From Faecalicatena contorta (GTDB taxonomy: Bacteria > Bacillota > Clostridia > Lachnospirales > Lachnospiraceae): a stretch of 64,000 nt of DNA. How positions within the stretch are numbered: position 1 is the stretch's first letter; each line of letters starts with the position of its first letter. Shown in pieces: positions 23,834-32,050 of the stretch. The translations under genes and the position numbers were made by a program. The notes beneath the pieces are model-generated. The model was not told the DNA's origin. It saw only the letters and a program-made list of their open reading frames with translations, and did not search any database. The stretch spans positions 101,327-165,326 of the forward strand of contig NZ_QGDS01000009.1 in the NCBI RefSeq assembly GCF_003149105.1, in the 5' to 3' direction.

Positions 23834-25354
23834 ATGCTAAGTACAGATAACAGTAAGGTTTTGAGATTGGCGGATATTTTAGAAGCTTTTGTCACAGGAC
23901 GGATAGAGCAGGAAGAGGCACAGAAGACGGTTGAAAGCGAATTTAAGGAAGTGGCCGTAGAGGAACTGGCATTGGCTGAACAAGAGCTGACGAAGCGGAA
24001 TATTGATGATGATACAGTGTATAGCAATATTGAATCTTTTCTGGTGATATTTAAAAATGTTCTGCAGGCTCCTGATTTAGAGCTGGAAGACTGGCATCCA
24101 ATCCGCACCTATCAGCGTGAAAATGAAGCGGTGAAAAAGATATTGAAAAAGGGAGAGGAGCTTTCTGAGGGCAAGTTTATCCTGAACCAGTGGGCAGAGG
24201 TGATGGAAACTTTAAAACAGTATGATATCCATCTTTCACGGAAACAGAATCAATTGTATCCTGCATTTGAAAAACAAGGATTTGACCGGCCAAGCAAAAT
24301 CATGTGGACATTGGATGATAAAGTGGCTGATTCCTTCCGTAAAGCAGCCGGAGCACTGGAAAATGGAGATGAAAAAAACTTTTTACAGAAATATGAAGAA
24401 TATGTTCAGTTGATACAGGAATTGATAGAAAAAGAAAATATCGTATTATTTCCGGCAGCAGTGGAAATGATTTCAGATGAGGAGTTTCTGAAGATGCGTG
24501 CGGGAGATGATGAAATTGGGTATTGCCTGATTGATACGCCGCCTCTGGGACCTGTTGCAGGCGGTGTGAAAAAGCAGCCAAGCGGAACCGGAGAAGACTC
24601 TTCTTTTGGAGCTGAGCTGCAGGAATTGCTGAAAAAGTATGGAATGATAGGTGGGAAAGAAGAACTGGATGTAAGGCAGGGCAAGCTGACATTGCAGCAA
24701 ATAAATTTAATCTTCCGCCATTTGCCTGTAGACCTGTCTTTTGTAGATGAAAACGAGCTAGTCCGGTTTTACAGTGACACAAAACACCGTGTATTCCCAA
24801 GGAGTCCGGGTGTAATTGGTCGGGATGTAAAGAACTGTCACCCAAGGGAAAGTGTTCACAACGTAGAGCAAATTATAGAAGCATTTCGTGCAGGGAGGGA
24901 AGATGAAGCGGAGTTTTGGCTGGAAATAGGCGGAAAATTTATCTACATTCTTTACACCGCAGTAAGAGATGATGACGGGAAATTCCGTGGTGTCCTGGAA
25001 ATGATGCAGGATGCGACCCATATCAGAAGCCTGGAAGGAAGCCAGAGGTTATTGACCTGGGAAACAAGAAAGGAAAAAACCGGGGATAGAGTAAGTGAGG
25101 CTTCAGAAGCCGTAGCTGACAATCCGTATGGATTTACTCCGGATACTGTGATAGGAGAGATTGTAAAGAAGTATCCTGGAATTCGTTCCTATCTGCCGTC
25201 TATCTCATCAAAGTATAAAAAGTTACAAAATCCGATAGCCTTCAAAGCAATGTCTAATATCGCAACACTGGAAATGATAGCACAGCGGGGAGATATTTCT
25301 GTAGAAGACTTGATTCATAAACTAACAAAATGGGCAGACACCCATTCAAAATAA
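23834..25354 (+). CDS. DUF438 / hemerythrin-like / PAS / DUF1858 multidomain redox sensor
   Basis: 506 residues. Approximate order: DUF438 (residues 1-75), a hemerythrin-like HHE helical domain (about 80-220), a PAS domain (about 280-390: VDENELVRFYSDTKHRVFPRSPGVIGRDVKNCHP), and a C-terminal DUF1858 domain (GFTPDTVIGEIVKKYPGIRSYLPSIS). His residues for a di-iron or heme site include WHPIRTY and YDIHLSRKQNQLYPAFE. Proteins of this architecture occur in anaerobes next to hemerythrins and are thought to sense or buffer NO, O2 or iron. RBS GGAGGTGG. First gene of a four-gene operon. Confidence 0.85.
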   Translation: MLSTDNSKVLRLADILEAFVTGRIEQEEAQKTVESEFKEVAVEELALAEQELTKRNIDDDTVYSNIESFLVIFKNVLQAPDLELEDWHPIRTYQRENEAVKKILKKGEELSEGKFILNQWAEVMETLKQYDIHLSRKQNQLYPAFEKQGFDRPSKIMWTLDDKVADSFRKAAGALENGDEKNFLQKYEEYVQLIQELIEKENIVLFPAAVEMISDEEFLKMRAGDDEIGYCLIDTPPLGPVAGGVKKQPSGTGEDSSFGAELQELLKKYGMIGGKEELDVRQGKLTLQQINLIFRHLPVDLSFVDENELVRFYSDTKHRVFPRSPGVIGRDVKNCHPRESVHNVEQIIEAFRAGREDEAEFWLEIGGKFIYILYTAVRDDDGKFRGVLEMMQDATHIRSLEGSQRLLTWETRKEKTGDRVSEASEAVADNPYGFTPDTVIGEIVKKYPGIRSYLPSISSKYKKLQNPIAFKAMSNIATLEMIAQRGDISVEDLIHKLTKWADTHSK

Positions 25355-25392
25355 ATGGAACCCAGAAATTTTTATAGAAAAGGAGAAAAATA

Positions 25393-25608
25393 ATGAGTGA
25401 AAAAACAATGATTACAAAAGATATGTTAATTGGAGATATTTTAAGACTAGACGGCGGCCTGGCTCCCATCCTGCTGGAGATGGGGATGCATTGCCTTGGA
25501 TGCCCGTCCTCCCAGATGGAATCATTGGCGGATGCCTGTATGGTACATGGGGTAGATGCAGATGAGATGGCGGCAAAATTGAATGCCGGACTGGGGGAGA
25601 CTGTATGA
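25393..25608 (+). CDS. Small DUF1858 redox-disulfide protein
   Basis: 71 residues. [35 protein letters not shown] is the DUF1858 pattern with a Cys-x2-Cys (CLGC) pair. This domain is often seen beside hybrid-cluster and hemerythrin proteins, and the Cys pair is assumed to be redox active. It overlaps the next gene by four bases (ATGA). The same domain ends the DUF438 protein encoded just upstream. Confidence 0.9.
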   Translation: MSEKTMITKDMLIGDILRLDGGLAPILLEMGMHCLGCPSSQMESLADACMVHGVDADEMAAKLNAGLGETV

Positions 25609-26216
25609 GCGCATTTTTAGGACCTGTTCATGTGAAGATGTATGGACGCATTTTATATCAAGATGAAATGTCAAAAGCCATGCTGGACCTGGCCGCAAAA
25701 AATGGCTGGGGAAATGATATAGAGAACAGAGTAAACAGTGAAGCTCCCGAGGCATCAAAAGAACCCCTTGAAAATATTATCGACCAGAGTAATATTCATG
25801 GCTGGCTAAGCCAGGCAGTGGAAAACTGTGAGAAGCGCTTTTCTAAAGTAGTAAGTGAGATACTGAAAGAGGACCCCAAGCGGATTGACGAACTTGAAAA
25901 GGTTATGAAAGAATTAGGGCGCCAATACAATATGCCGGCAGAATTAAATGTAGAAGAAACCCACCAGGCTATACATGATATTCTTTTGGATGGTATGCCT
26001 TGCGATTTCCCCTTTGCCATTACAGAGCAGGAGGCAGACATCGTAGGGTGGCAGGTGAAGAGCTGCCCTCACGCAAAATACTGGACAAATCCAAACTTTG
26101 GAGCAGATACCTACTATCGTTTAAGAGATTCATGGGTAGAGGGAGTGCTTGAGAACAGGGGCATTATTTACAGCCATGCAGAACCGGCAGAATATTGCAT
26201 GAGAAAGGAAGGATAA
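25605..26216 (+). CDS. Unknown 203-residue protein of the hemerythrin operon
   Basis: I do not recognise a named family. It is soluble with no signal or membrane segment. Visible are WGNDIENRV near residue 33, a long helical middle ([30 protein letters not shown]), and a His/Cys-containing C-terminal half: [39 protein letters not shown]. The conserved-looking Cys and His could bind metal. It is translationally coupled to the DUF1858 gene upstream and lies one base from the hemerythrin gene downstream, so it probably works in the same redox or nitrosative-stress response. Confidence 0.7.
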   Translation: MSAFLGPVHVKMYGRILYQDEMSKAMLDLAAKNGWGNDIENRVNSEAPEASKEPLENIIDQSNIHGWLSQAVENCEKRFSKVVSEILKEDPKRIDELEKVMKELGRQYNMPAELNVEETHQAIHDILLDGMPCDFPFAITEQEADIVGWQVKSCPHAKYWTNPNFGADTYYRLRDSWVEGVLENRGIIYSHAEPAEYCMRKEG

Positions 26217-26217
26217 A

Positions 26218-26775
26218 ATGGATAGCGTAAAACTTCTTGTAAAAGAACATGACAACATTCTGCGGATGCTGGATGTGATTCATAAAGCATCATTAAATAT
26301 ATTGCAGAATAGAAAAATAGATATAAATGATTTTAAAAAGATGATAGATTTTATCCGTAAGTACGCAGATAAAACACATCACGGAAAAGAAGAGGACTAC
26401 CTGTTTAAAGTAATGGTGGAAGACTTGGGAGGCCCGGCAGAAAAGCTGATACGAAACGGGATGTTAGTGGAACATGATATTGGCCGTTTGTATGTATCCG
26501 ATCTGGATGCAGCACTTGATGCCCACAAAGAAAATCCCTCTGATGAGAACAGGTTAGCTATTCTAGTGGCTGCGGGCAGTTATGAGCAGCTTTTGCGGAG
26601 GCATATCCAAAAAGAAAATGATGCAGTGTTTTCCTTTGGCGAGAGAAATCTGTCCTCCAAATCGGCACAATGGGTAGAAGAGCAAACCCAGGCTTTTGAA
26701 GAAGATTCTACAAATATTGCAGTACGGGAATACCAGTTACAGACACTTCAGGAACTTGAAGAAAAATATCTGTAA
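26218..26775 (+). CDS. Hemerythrin-domain protein
   Basis: 185 residues. The di-iron ligands of HHE hemerythrins are in place: VKEHDNIL (His near 10), KTHHGKEEDYLF (His-His and Glu near 55), LVEHDIGRLY (His near 83) and LLRRHIQKENDAVF (His and Glu near 127). Such proteins bind O2 or NO or store iron in the cytoplasm. It is the last gene of the operon, one base after the preceding stop, and is followed by a strong terminator. Confidence 0.93.
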   Translation: MDSVKLLVKEHDNILRMLDVIHKASLNILQNRKIDINDFKKMIDFIRKYADKTHHGKEEDYLFKVMVEDLGGPAEKLIRNGMLVEHDIGRLYVSDLDAALDAHKENPSDENRLAILVAAGSYEQLLRRHIQKENDAVFSFGERNLSSKSAQWVEEQTQAFEEDSTNIAVREYQLQTLQELEEKYL

Positions 26776-26817
26776 AAAGACCAGGAATTGATTTTACAAT
26801 CAGTTCCTGGTCTTTTT
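26774..26817 (+). terminator. Intrinsic terminator after the hemerythrin gene
   Basis: AAAAAGACCAGGAA pairs with TTCCTGGTCTTTTT, extended by TGATT/AATCA, closing on a short TTAC loop. The hairpin begins inside the stop codon. The 185 bases downstream to the HAD gene hold no other clear feature. Confidence 0.92.
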
Positions 26818-27002
26818 ATGCAGTTTTATTTGAAGTTTACAGTGTTTTGTCAGCTATCCAACAGACAACTCTAATCTTATAAATCAATTTTTTGTCCTTT
26901 TTTTATCCTATAGGGTGCAAAAAACGAATGTCTGGCTTATATGCTTATAATTTCCCATTTGTTATGATGAAAATATGAAGCCTTGGAAGAAGGGAGAGGA
27001 TT

Positions 27003-27671
27003 ATGAAAAAATATAGAGGAGTTATTTTTGATTTAGACGGAACACTTCTTAATACGATTTATGACTTATCTGACAGTGTGAATGCAGTTCTTCAAAAAAT
27101 GGGAGCTAAAGAACACACTTATGAAGAGTATAAGCTGAAAATAGGAAAAGGATTTCGGAATCTGATAGAAGTGAGCCTGCCGGAAGGAACAAGTGAAGCA
27201 AAAATAGATGAGGCACTGGAATGGTTCCTTTCTATTTATGATAAAAGGTATATGGATAAAACAGTTCCATATGAAGGAATAGGGGACGCTTTGAAAACTC
27301 TGGATGAGAAAGGGATTCTGATAGGTGTTAATTCTAACAAAAGAACGGATTACACCCAGGCCCTCATATCTCATCATTTTTCAGATATAAATTTTGTAGG
27401 GGTTATCGGGGAAAGGAAAGGGGTTAATAAGAAACCAGACCCCGTGTCTGCGCTGGAAATAACTTCTGCTATGAATCTGAAACCGGAAGAAGTTTTGTAC
27501 ATCGGTGATTCTAAGACAGACATTATAACCGGAAAAAACGCCGGAATGGATACTGCCGGTGTATTATGGGGATTCCGGGGAGAAGAGGAACTGGCCGGAC
27601 ATGGTGCAGATTATATTTTGCATTCCCCAAATGAAATCTGCGGACTGTTTTGTGGTGGACCGGAAGAATAA
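27003..27671 (+). CDS. HAD-family hydrolase, phosphoglycolate-phosphatase-like
   Basis: 222 residues. Motif I is VIFDLDGTLLNT (nucleophile Asp), motif II VNSNK, motif III the Lys in NKKPDPVS, and motif IV YIGDSKTDIITGKNAGM. The cap is a helical type C1 domain. The Gph/PgpA-like subclass removes phosphate from small metabolites; the substrate cannot be inferred from the neighbours. RBS GAAGGGAGAGG. No terminator is clear before the repeat that follows. Confidence 0.88.
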   Translation: MKKYRGVIFDLDGTLLNTIYDLSDSVNAVLQKMGAKEHTYEEYKLKIGKGFRNLIEVSLPEGTSEAKIDEALEWFLSIYDKRYMDKTVPYEGIGDALKTLDEKGILIGVNSNKRTDYTQALISHHFSDINFVGVIGERKGVNKKPDPVSALEITSAMNLKPEEVLYIGDSKTDIITGKNAGMDTAGVLWGFRGEEELAGHGADYILHSPNEICGLFCGGPEE

Positions 27672-27683
27672 ATATACATATAA

Positions 27684-27871
27684 TATGATGTTGGGGTCAA
27701 AAGGTATTTTGACCCCTGATGCCTACAAATTGTTACGCACTTTGTGCTCTCACAATCCTAAAACATTCGAAATCCGCCCTATTCGGGCTACTTTCTCATG
27801 TTTTACGGGTCCCAAAGTCATGCTTTTTCATGCAAGCATGAAACACATGACCTTTTGACCCTGGCATCATA
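27684..27871. repeat. MITE-like element with terminal inverted repeats
   Basis: The ends TATGATGTTGGGGTCAAAAG and the reverse complement of the right end, TATGATGCCAGGGTCAAAAG, match except for three bases. About 188 bases lie between the outer ends, with no reading frame. The left end also folds locally (GGGGTCAAAA with TTTTGACCCC), and TGATGCC (27717-27723) can pair with GGCATCA near the right end, giving alternative folds. It ends about 60 bases before glmS and could be a non-autonomous transposable element. Confidence 0.6.
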
Positions 27872-27930
27872 ATATTGAGAAATTATCTGAATAAACTGTA
27901 AACATAAATGAATCAGCAGGAGGTATTGGT

Positions 27931-29757
27931 ATGTGTGGTATTGTTGGGTATAACGGAGAAAATCAGGCAGGAGAAATTCTTCTTGAAGGGTTGGAAAAAT
28001 TAGAATATAGGGGGTATGATTCGGCTGGGATATCCGTTCATGATGGCAGGCATATAGGGAAGGTAAAAGCTGCCGGAAGGCTGAAAGTATTAAATGAATT
28101 AACAAAAGGAGGAACTTCCTTAAAAGGTACTCTGGGAATAGGCCACACCAGATGGGCAACCCACGGTGTTCCTTCTGATAAGAATGCGCATCCTCATTTC
28201 AACAAAGAAAAATCCATTTCGGTTGTACACAATGGTATTATTGAAAATTACATGAAGTTGAAGAAATATCTTGAGGACAGAGGATATGAATTTGTTTCTG
28301 AGACCGATACCGAGGTCATTGCGCACTTACTCGATTATTATTATAAAGGGGACCCAATTGCGTGTATTATTAAAGTGATCCACAGGATAGAGGGCTCTTA
28401 TGCTTTGGGAATTCTTTTTAAAGACCATCCTGATGAAATGTATGCAGTAAGGAAAGACAGCCCTCTCATAGTGGGGAAAAGCAAAATAGGGGGATTTATT
28501 GCTTCTGATGTGCCCGCAGTTTTAAAGTATACCAGGGAGGTGTACTTTATGGAGAATGACGAAATCGCCATTGTGGGAAAAAATGAAATCACATTTTATA
28601 ACATTGATGAAGAAAAAGTGGAGAAAGATTCCATCACAATTGATTGGGACATAAATGCAGCAGAAAAAGGCGGATATGAGCACTTTATGCTGAAAGAAAT
28701 CTATGAACAGCCCCAGGCTGTCAAAGATACTTTGAATGCTTATATGAAAGGTGATGACATCCATATAGAGGATGTGGGAATTACAGATGACGTAATTAAA
28801 AATCTGAAAAAAATCAACATCGTGGCTTGCGGGTCAGCATATCATACCGGAATGGCTGCAAAATATATTTTTGAGGACCTAGTAAGGGTTCCGGTTGAAG
28901 TGGATCTGGCGTCAGAATTCCGGTACCGGAATCCGATTATGCAGGAAAATACACTTACGATTGTAGTTACCCAGTCTGGAGAAACCGCGGATACCCTTGC
29001 ATCGTTAAGAGAGGCGAAAAAATTGGGGGGAACGGTCCTGGGTATTGTAAATGTTCTGGGAAGTTCCATTGCAAGAGAGTCAGATTATGTAATGTATACT
29101 TATGCCGGTCCTGAAATTGCAGTAGCAACGACCAAGGCTTACAGTACCCAACTGATTGCACAGTATATACTGGCGGTTTATTTTGCAAAGGTAAGGGGGG
29201 AAATCGATAAAAAGCAGACAAAGGAACTTATGCTTGAATTAAAACGGATACCCCAGCAGATAGATATGCTTCTGAACAACAAGGAAAAAATACAGAAATT
29301 TGCCAACAGGTATCTGGCTGCACAGCATGTATTTTTCCTGGGAAGGGGATTGGACTATGCGATTTCCATGGAAGGTTCCCTAAAGCTGAAGGAGATCTCT
29401 TATATCCATTCCGAAGCTTATGCAGCAGGAGAACTCAAGCATGGAACGATTTCCCTGATTGAAGAGGGTACATTGGTAATTGCTCTGATGACCCAGGAGC
29501 ATTTAATGAAAAAGATTGCGGCAAATGTGGAAGAGGTTAAAACAAGAGGTGCTTTTGTGCTGGCTGTGACCAATGAAGGCAATACAGATATAGAGGAGGG
29601 CAGTGATTTTGTCTTATATCTGCCGGTAACACACCGGTATTTCACAAACTCTGTGGCAGTAGTACCTCTTCAGTTGTTTGCTTATTATATTTCTCTGGGA
29701 AGAGGGCTGGATATTGATAAGCCCAGAAACCTTGCAAAATCTGTTACAGTAGAATAA
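27931..29757 (+). CDS. glmS: Glutamine--fructose-6-phosphate aminotransferase (isomerising)
   Basis: 608 residues, full length. The N-terminal glutaminase begins MCGIVGYNG with the catalytic Cys at position 2, then EYRGYDSAGISV and TRWATHG. Two SIS isomerase domains follow (VACGSAYHTGMAAKYIFEDL, VTQSGETADTLASLR, EGSLKLKEISYIHSEAYAAGELKHG). The C-terminus ends DKPRNLAKSVTVE. It makes glucosamine 6-phosphate for peptidoglycan. The 60 bases upstream contain AGGAGGT but no room for a glmS ribozyme, which many Firmicutes have; the repeat at 27684-27871 sits there instead. Confidence 0.97.
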   Translation: MCGIVGYNGENQAGEILLEGLEKLEYRGYDSAGISVHDGRHIGKVKAAGRLKVLNELTKGGTSLKGTLGIGHTRWATHGVPSDKNAHPHFNKEKSISVVHNGIIENYMKLKKYLEDRGYEFVSETDTEVIAHLLDYYYKGDPIACIIKVIHRIEGSYALGILFKDHPDEMYAVRKDSPLIVGKSKIGGFIASDVPAVLKYTREVYFMENDEIAIVGKNEITFYNIDEEKVEKDSITIDWDINAAEKGGYEHFMLKEIYEQPQAVKDTLNAYMKGDDIHIEDVGITDDVIKNLKKINIVACGSAYHTGMAAKYIFEDLVRVPVEVDLASEFRYRNPIMQENTLTIVVTQSGETADTLASLREAKKLGGTVLGIVNVLGSSIARESDYVMYTYAGPEIAVATTKAYSTQLIAQYILAVYFAKVRGEIDKKQTKELMLELKRIPQQIDMLLNNKEKIQKFANRYLAAQHVFFLGRGLDYAISMEGSLKLKEISYIHSEAYAAGELKHGTISLIEEGTLVIALMTQEHLMKKIAANVEEVKTRGAFVLAVTNEGNTDIEEGSDFVLYLPVTHRYFTNSVAVVPLQLFAYYISLGRGLDIDKPRNLAKSVTVE

Positions 29758-29774
29758 AGAAAACATGTGAAAAG

Positions 29775-29809
29775 AAAGCACTTACAGGATTCCCCTGAAA
29801 GTGCTTTTT
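29775..29809 (+). terminator. Intrinsic terminator after glmS
   Basis: AAAGCACTTACAGG pairs with CCTGAAAGTGCTTT (one internal mismatch region) around ATTCC, followed by further T residues. Confidence 0.88.
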
Positions 29810-29856
29810 ATATAATAGAAAACTGTGTTTTCTGTTCAGACAAGTTTTCCAAAATG

Positions 29857-29923
29857 GCACTATTGACTGGCGTCAAAGTACTGTTTGTTTCAATTGTAAT
29901 ACGACAACAAGGAAGATTATAAT
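29857..29923 (+). promoter_or_regulatory. Control region of the mannitol-type PTS operon
   Basis: GCACTATTGACT (29857-29868) includes the palindromic TTGAC-TGGC-GTCAA (29863-29876). A weak promoter TTGTAA, 18-base spacer, TATAAT (29918-29923) lies downstream. The palindrome sits upstream of that -35, a position suited to an activator such as the MtlR-type protein at 33500. The same 12-base GCACTATTGACT string recurs at 35762-35773, downstream of that regulator gene. Confidence 0.45.
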
Positions 29924-29966
29924 TAATTTATGAATTATATACTTAATATTTCAGGAGGAAGTTTGT

Positions 29967-30404
29967 ATGTCTACAGGAAAAGAACTGCTGTTAAAATCAA
30001 ATATTTTTACGGGCTGTACGGCACGTCCTAAAAATGAACTGATAAAGGAGATCGGTGGTGTGCTGGTAAAAAGCGGTTATGTAAATGACAACTACGTGGA
30101 TGCAATGTTTGAAAGGGAACTGTCATTCTCAACGTATTTGGGCAACGGAATTGCAATGCCACACGGTGTTGACAGTGCAAAAAAGGAAATCAGGGAGTCC
30201 GGTCTGACGGTAATGGTGTTTCCGGAGGGGACAGACTGGGATGGAAATAAGGTGCATATTGTAATTGGATTAGCCGGAAGAGAGAATGAGCATTTGAAAA
30301 TTTTGGGAAACCTGGCAAATACGCTGATAGATGAAGAGTCTGTAAGGAAAATGATTGATATGAATGTTGATGAAATATACAAGGTCATAACAAATAAAGA
30401 ATAA
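29967..30404 (+). CDS. PTS mannitol/fructitol-type EIIA protein
   Basis: 145 residues. The phosphorylatable His lies in YLGNGIAMPHGVDSAKKEI, as in MtlF/EIIA-Mtl. It accepts phosphate from HPr and passes it to the EIIB domain of the EIICB protein encoded at 32051. RBS CAGGAGGAAG. First gene of a PTS operon that also brings its own HPr. Confidence 0.92.
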   Translation: MSTGKELLLKSNIFTGCTARPKNELIKEIGGVLVKSGYVNDNYVDAMFERELSFSTYLGNGIAMPHGVDSAKKEIRESGLTVMVFPEGTDWDGNKVHIVIGLAGRENEHLKILGNLANTLIDEESVRKMIDMNVDEIYKVITNKE

Positions 30405-30428
30405 CATTGTAAGATTGGAGAAAAAGGA

Positions 30429-30698
30429 ATGGTTAGTGAAAAGGTGGTTGTGAAAAACAAGTCCGGAATTCATGCAAGACCTGCAGGAGAATTGGCAGCG
30501 GTTGCTAAAAAATGTAATTCCGATGTAATCATATTAACTGGTAATAAAATCGTCAATCCTAAAAGCATTTTAAATTTAATGGCCGCAACAATACATAAAG
30601 GTACGGAAATTACAGTGCAGTGTTCCGGCGATACAGAGAAAGAAGATTTAAAAATGATGATTGATGCTATCAACAGCGGGCTGGGTGAAGATGAATAG
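30429..30698 (+). CDS. HPr-family phosphocarrier dedicated to the PTS operon
   Basis: 89 residues. The phosphorylation site is KSGIHARPAGELA (His near 16). The regulatory Ser region reads NPKSILNLMAA, so a Ser equivalent to Ser46 is present, though the following residues differ from the usual KSIMGVM. It may be a second, operon-specific HPr, with the general ptsH elsewhere. It sits between EIIA and the dehydrogenase. Confidence 0.92.
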   Translation: MVSEKVVVKNKSGIHARPAGELAAVAKKCNSDVIILTGNKIVNPKSILNLMAATIHKGTEITVQCSGDTEKEDLKMMIDAINSGLGEDE

Positions 30699-30778
30699 AC
30701 GGCAAAAGCGATTCATTTAATACACTGGTCAAAATAGAGGGACTATATAAGGCAGCAACATGAGAAGGAGGAACAAAA

Positions 30779-32038
30779 ATGCAGGTAAGAGGAGTAAGAT
30801 TACATGGTGCCGGGGACTTAAGGCTTGAGGAATTTAAAATTCCGGAGATTAAAGAAGATGAAATACTTCTTAAAGTAATCAGCGATAGTATATGTATGTC
30901 TACCTGGAAAGAGGTTAAGCTTGGCAAAGAGCATATCAGAGTTCCGGAAAATATAGATACAAATCCAGTAATTGTAGGGCACGAATTCTCGGGAATCATT
31001 GCACAGGTGGGTGAAAAATGGAAAAAAGAATATACTCCTGGTGAACGATTCGTAGTCCTGCCGGGAATTCCGGGCCAGATGGGGGCTCCCGGTTATTCTT
31101 ACGAATATTTCGGCGGGGCAGTTACATATTGCATTATTCCCAATGATGTCATTGAAAAAGATTGTTTGCTTCATTATGACGGGAATACGTTTTACGAAGT
31201 TTCCGTGGCAGAGCCTATGTACTGTATTATCGGAGGCTATAACTCAAACTTCCATACCGATGATTTGTCCTATGACCATTATAAAGGGACGAAAAAGGGC
31301 GGAAACATTCTGATTCTGGGAGGATGCGGACCCATGGGGCTGGGCGCCGTGAGCTATGCACTTGCTATGGAGAATAAGCCGGGGATGGTTGTAGTCACAG
31401 ATATCAGCGAAGAGCGGATTGAACATGCAAAGAAAGTCATTTCTGTAGAGGAAGCAGCTCAAAAGGGCGTGAAATTACTTTACATCAATACATCAAATAT
31501 AAATAAGGAGGTCAAAGAATTACTGTCCCTAACGGATGGTAAAGGTTATGATGATGTATTTGTATATGCACCAATACAGAGTGTGGCTGAGACAGGAAAC
31601 CGTGTTTTAGCATTTGACGGATGCATGAATTTGTTTGCAGGGCCGTCAGACAGCCAGTTCTCTGCAAGTATGAATCTTTATGACAGTCACTATAAGAAAA
31701 CAAAGATTATAGGCTCCTCAGGCGGAATACGTTCGGACTTGGAAGAAGCTTTAGCCTTAATTTCGGCTGAAAAGATTAATCCCTCAGTTATGATCACCCA
31801 TGTGGGAGGAATAAATTCCATTGTTGATGCAACGCTTCATCTGCCGGAAATTCCCGGAGGAAAGAAATTAGCCTATATTCAGTTTGACATGCCGCTCACA
31901 GCAATAGAAGATTTTAAAGAGTTAGGAAAAACAGACTTGCTGTATGCTAAGCTGGCGGATGCATGTGACCGGCATAATGGCCTGTGGAATAAAGATGCAG
32001 AGGATATATTGCTGGACCATTTTAATGTGGAAGTATAG
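30779..32038 (+). CDS. Zinc-type alcohol dehydrogenase, SorE-like (L-sorbose-1-phosphate reductase family)
   Basis: 419 residues of the medium-chain dehydrogenase class. It has the zinc-region VGHEFSGIIAQVG and the Rossmann site GGNILILGGCGPMGLGAVSYAL, with SISEERIEHAKKV-type nucleotide pocket (VTDISEERIEHAKK). The catalytic Cys region reads DSICMSTWKEV, where Cys-Met-Ser replaces the usual Cys-Gly-Ser. In mannitol operons the place is taken by MtlD; here a SorE-like enzyme suggests the imported substrate is sorbose, sorbitol or another hexitol/ketose. It presumably acts on the sugar phosphate. RBS AAGGAGG. Confidence 0.82.
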   Translation: MQVRGVRLHGAGDLRLEEFKIPEIKEDEILLKVISDSICMSTWKEVKLGKEHIRVPENIDTNPVIVGHEFSGIIAQVGEKWKKEYTPGERFVVLPGIPGQMGAPGYSYEYFGGAVTYCIIPNDVIEKDCLLHYDGNTFYEVSVAEPMYCIIGGYNSNFHTDDLSYDHYKGTKKGGNILILGGCGPMGLGAVSYALAMENKPGMVVVTDISEERIEHAKKVISVEEAAQKGVKLLYINTSNINKEVKELLSLTDGKGYDDVFVYAPIQSVAETGNRVLAFDGCMNLFAGPSDSQFSASMNLYDSHYKKTKIIGSSGGIRSDLEEALALISAEKINPSVMITHVGGINSIVDATLHLPEIPGGKKLAYIQFDMPLTAIEDFKELGKTDLLYAKLADACDRHNGLWNKDAEDILLDHFNVEV

Positions 32039-32050
32039 GAGGAAAAGATT

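Noticed and set aside
24300..24845. 181-codon minus-strand frame inside the DUF438 gene
   Set aside because: It is a shadow of the plus-strand gene, which has clear domains and a strong ribosome site.
27871..27930. glmS ribozyme
   Set aside because: Only 60 bases lie between the repeat and the start codon, with none of the conserved core sequences.
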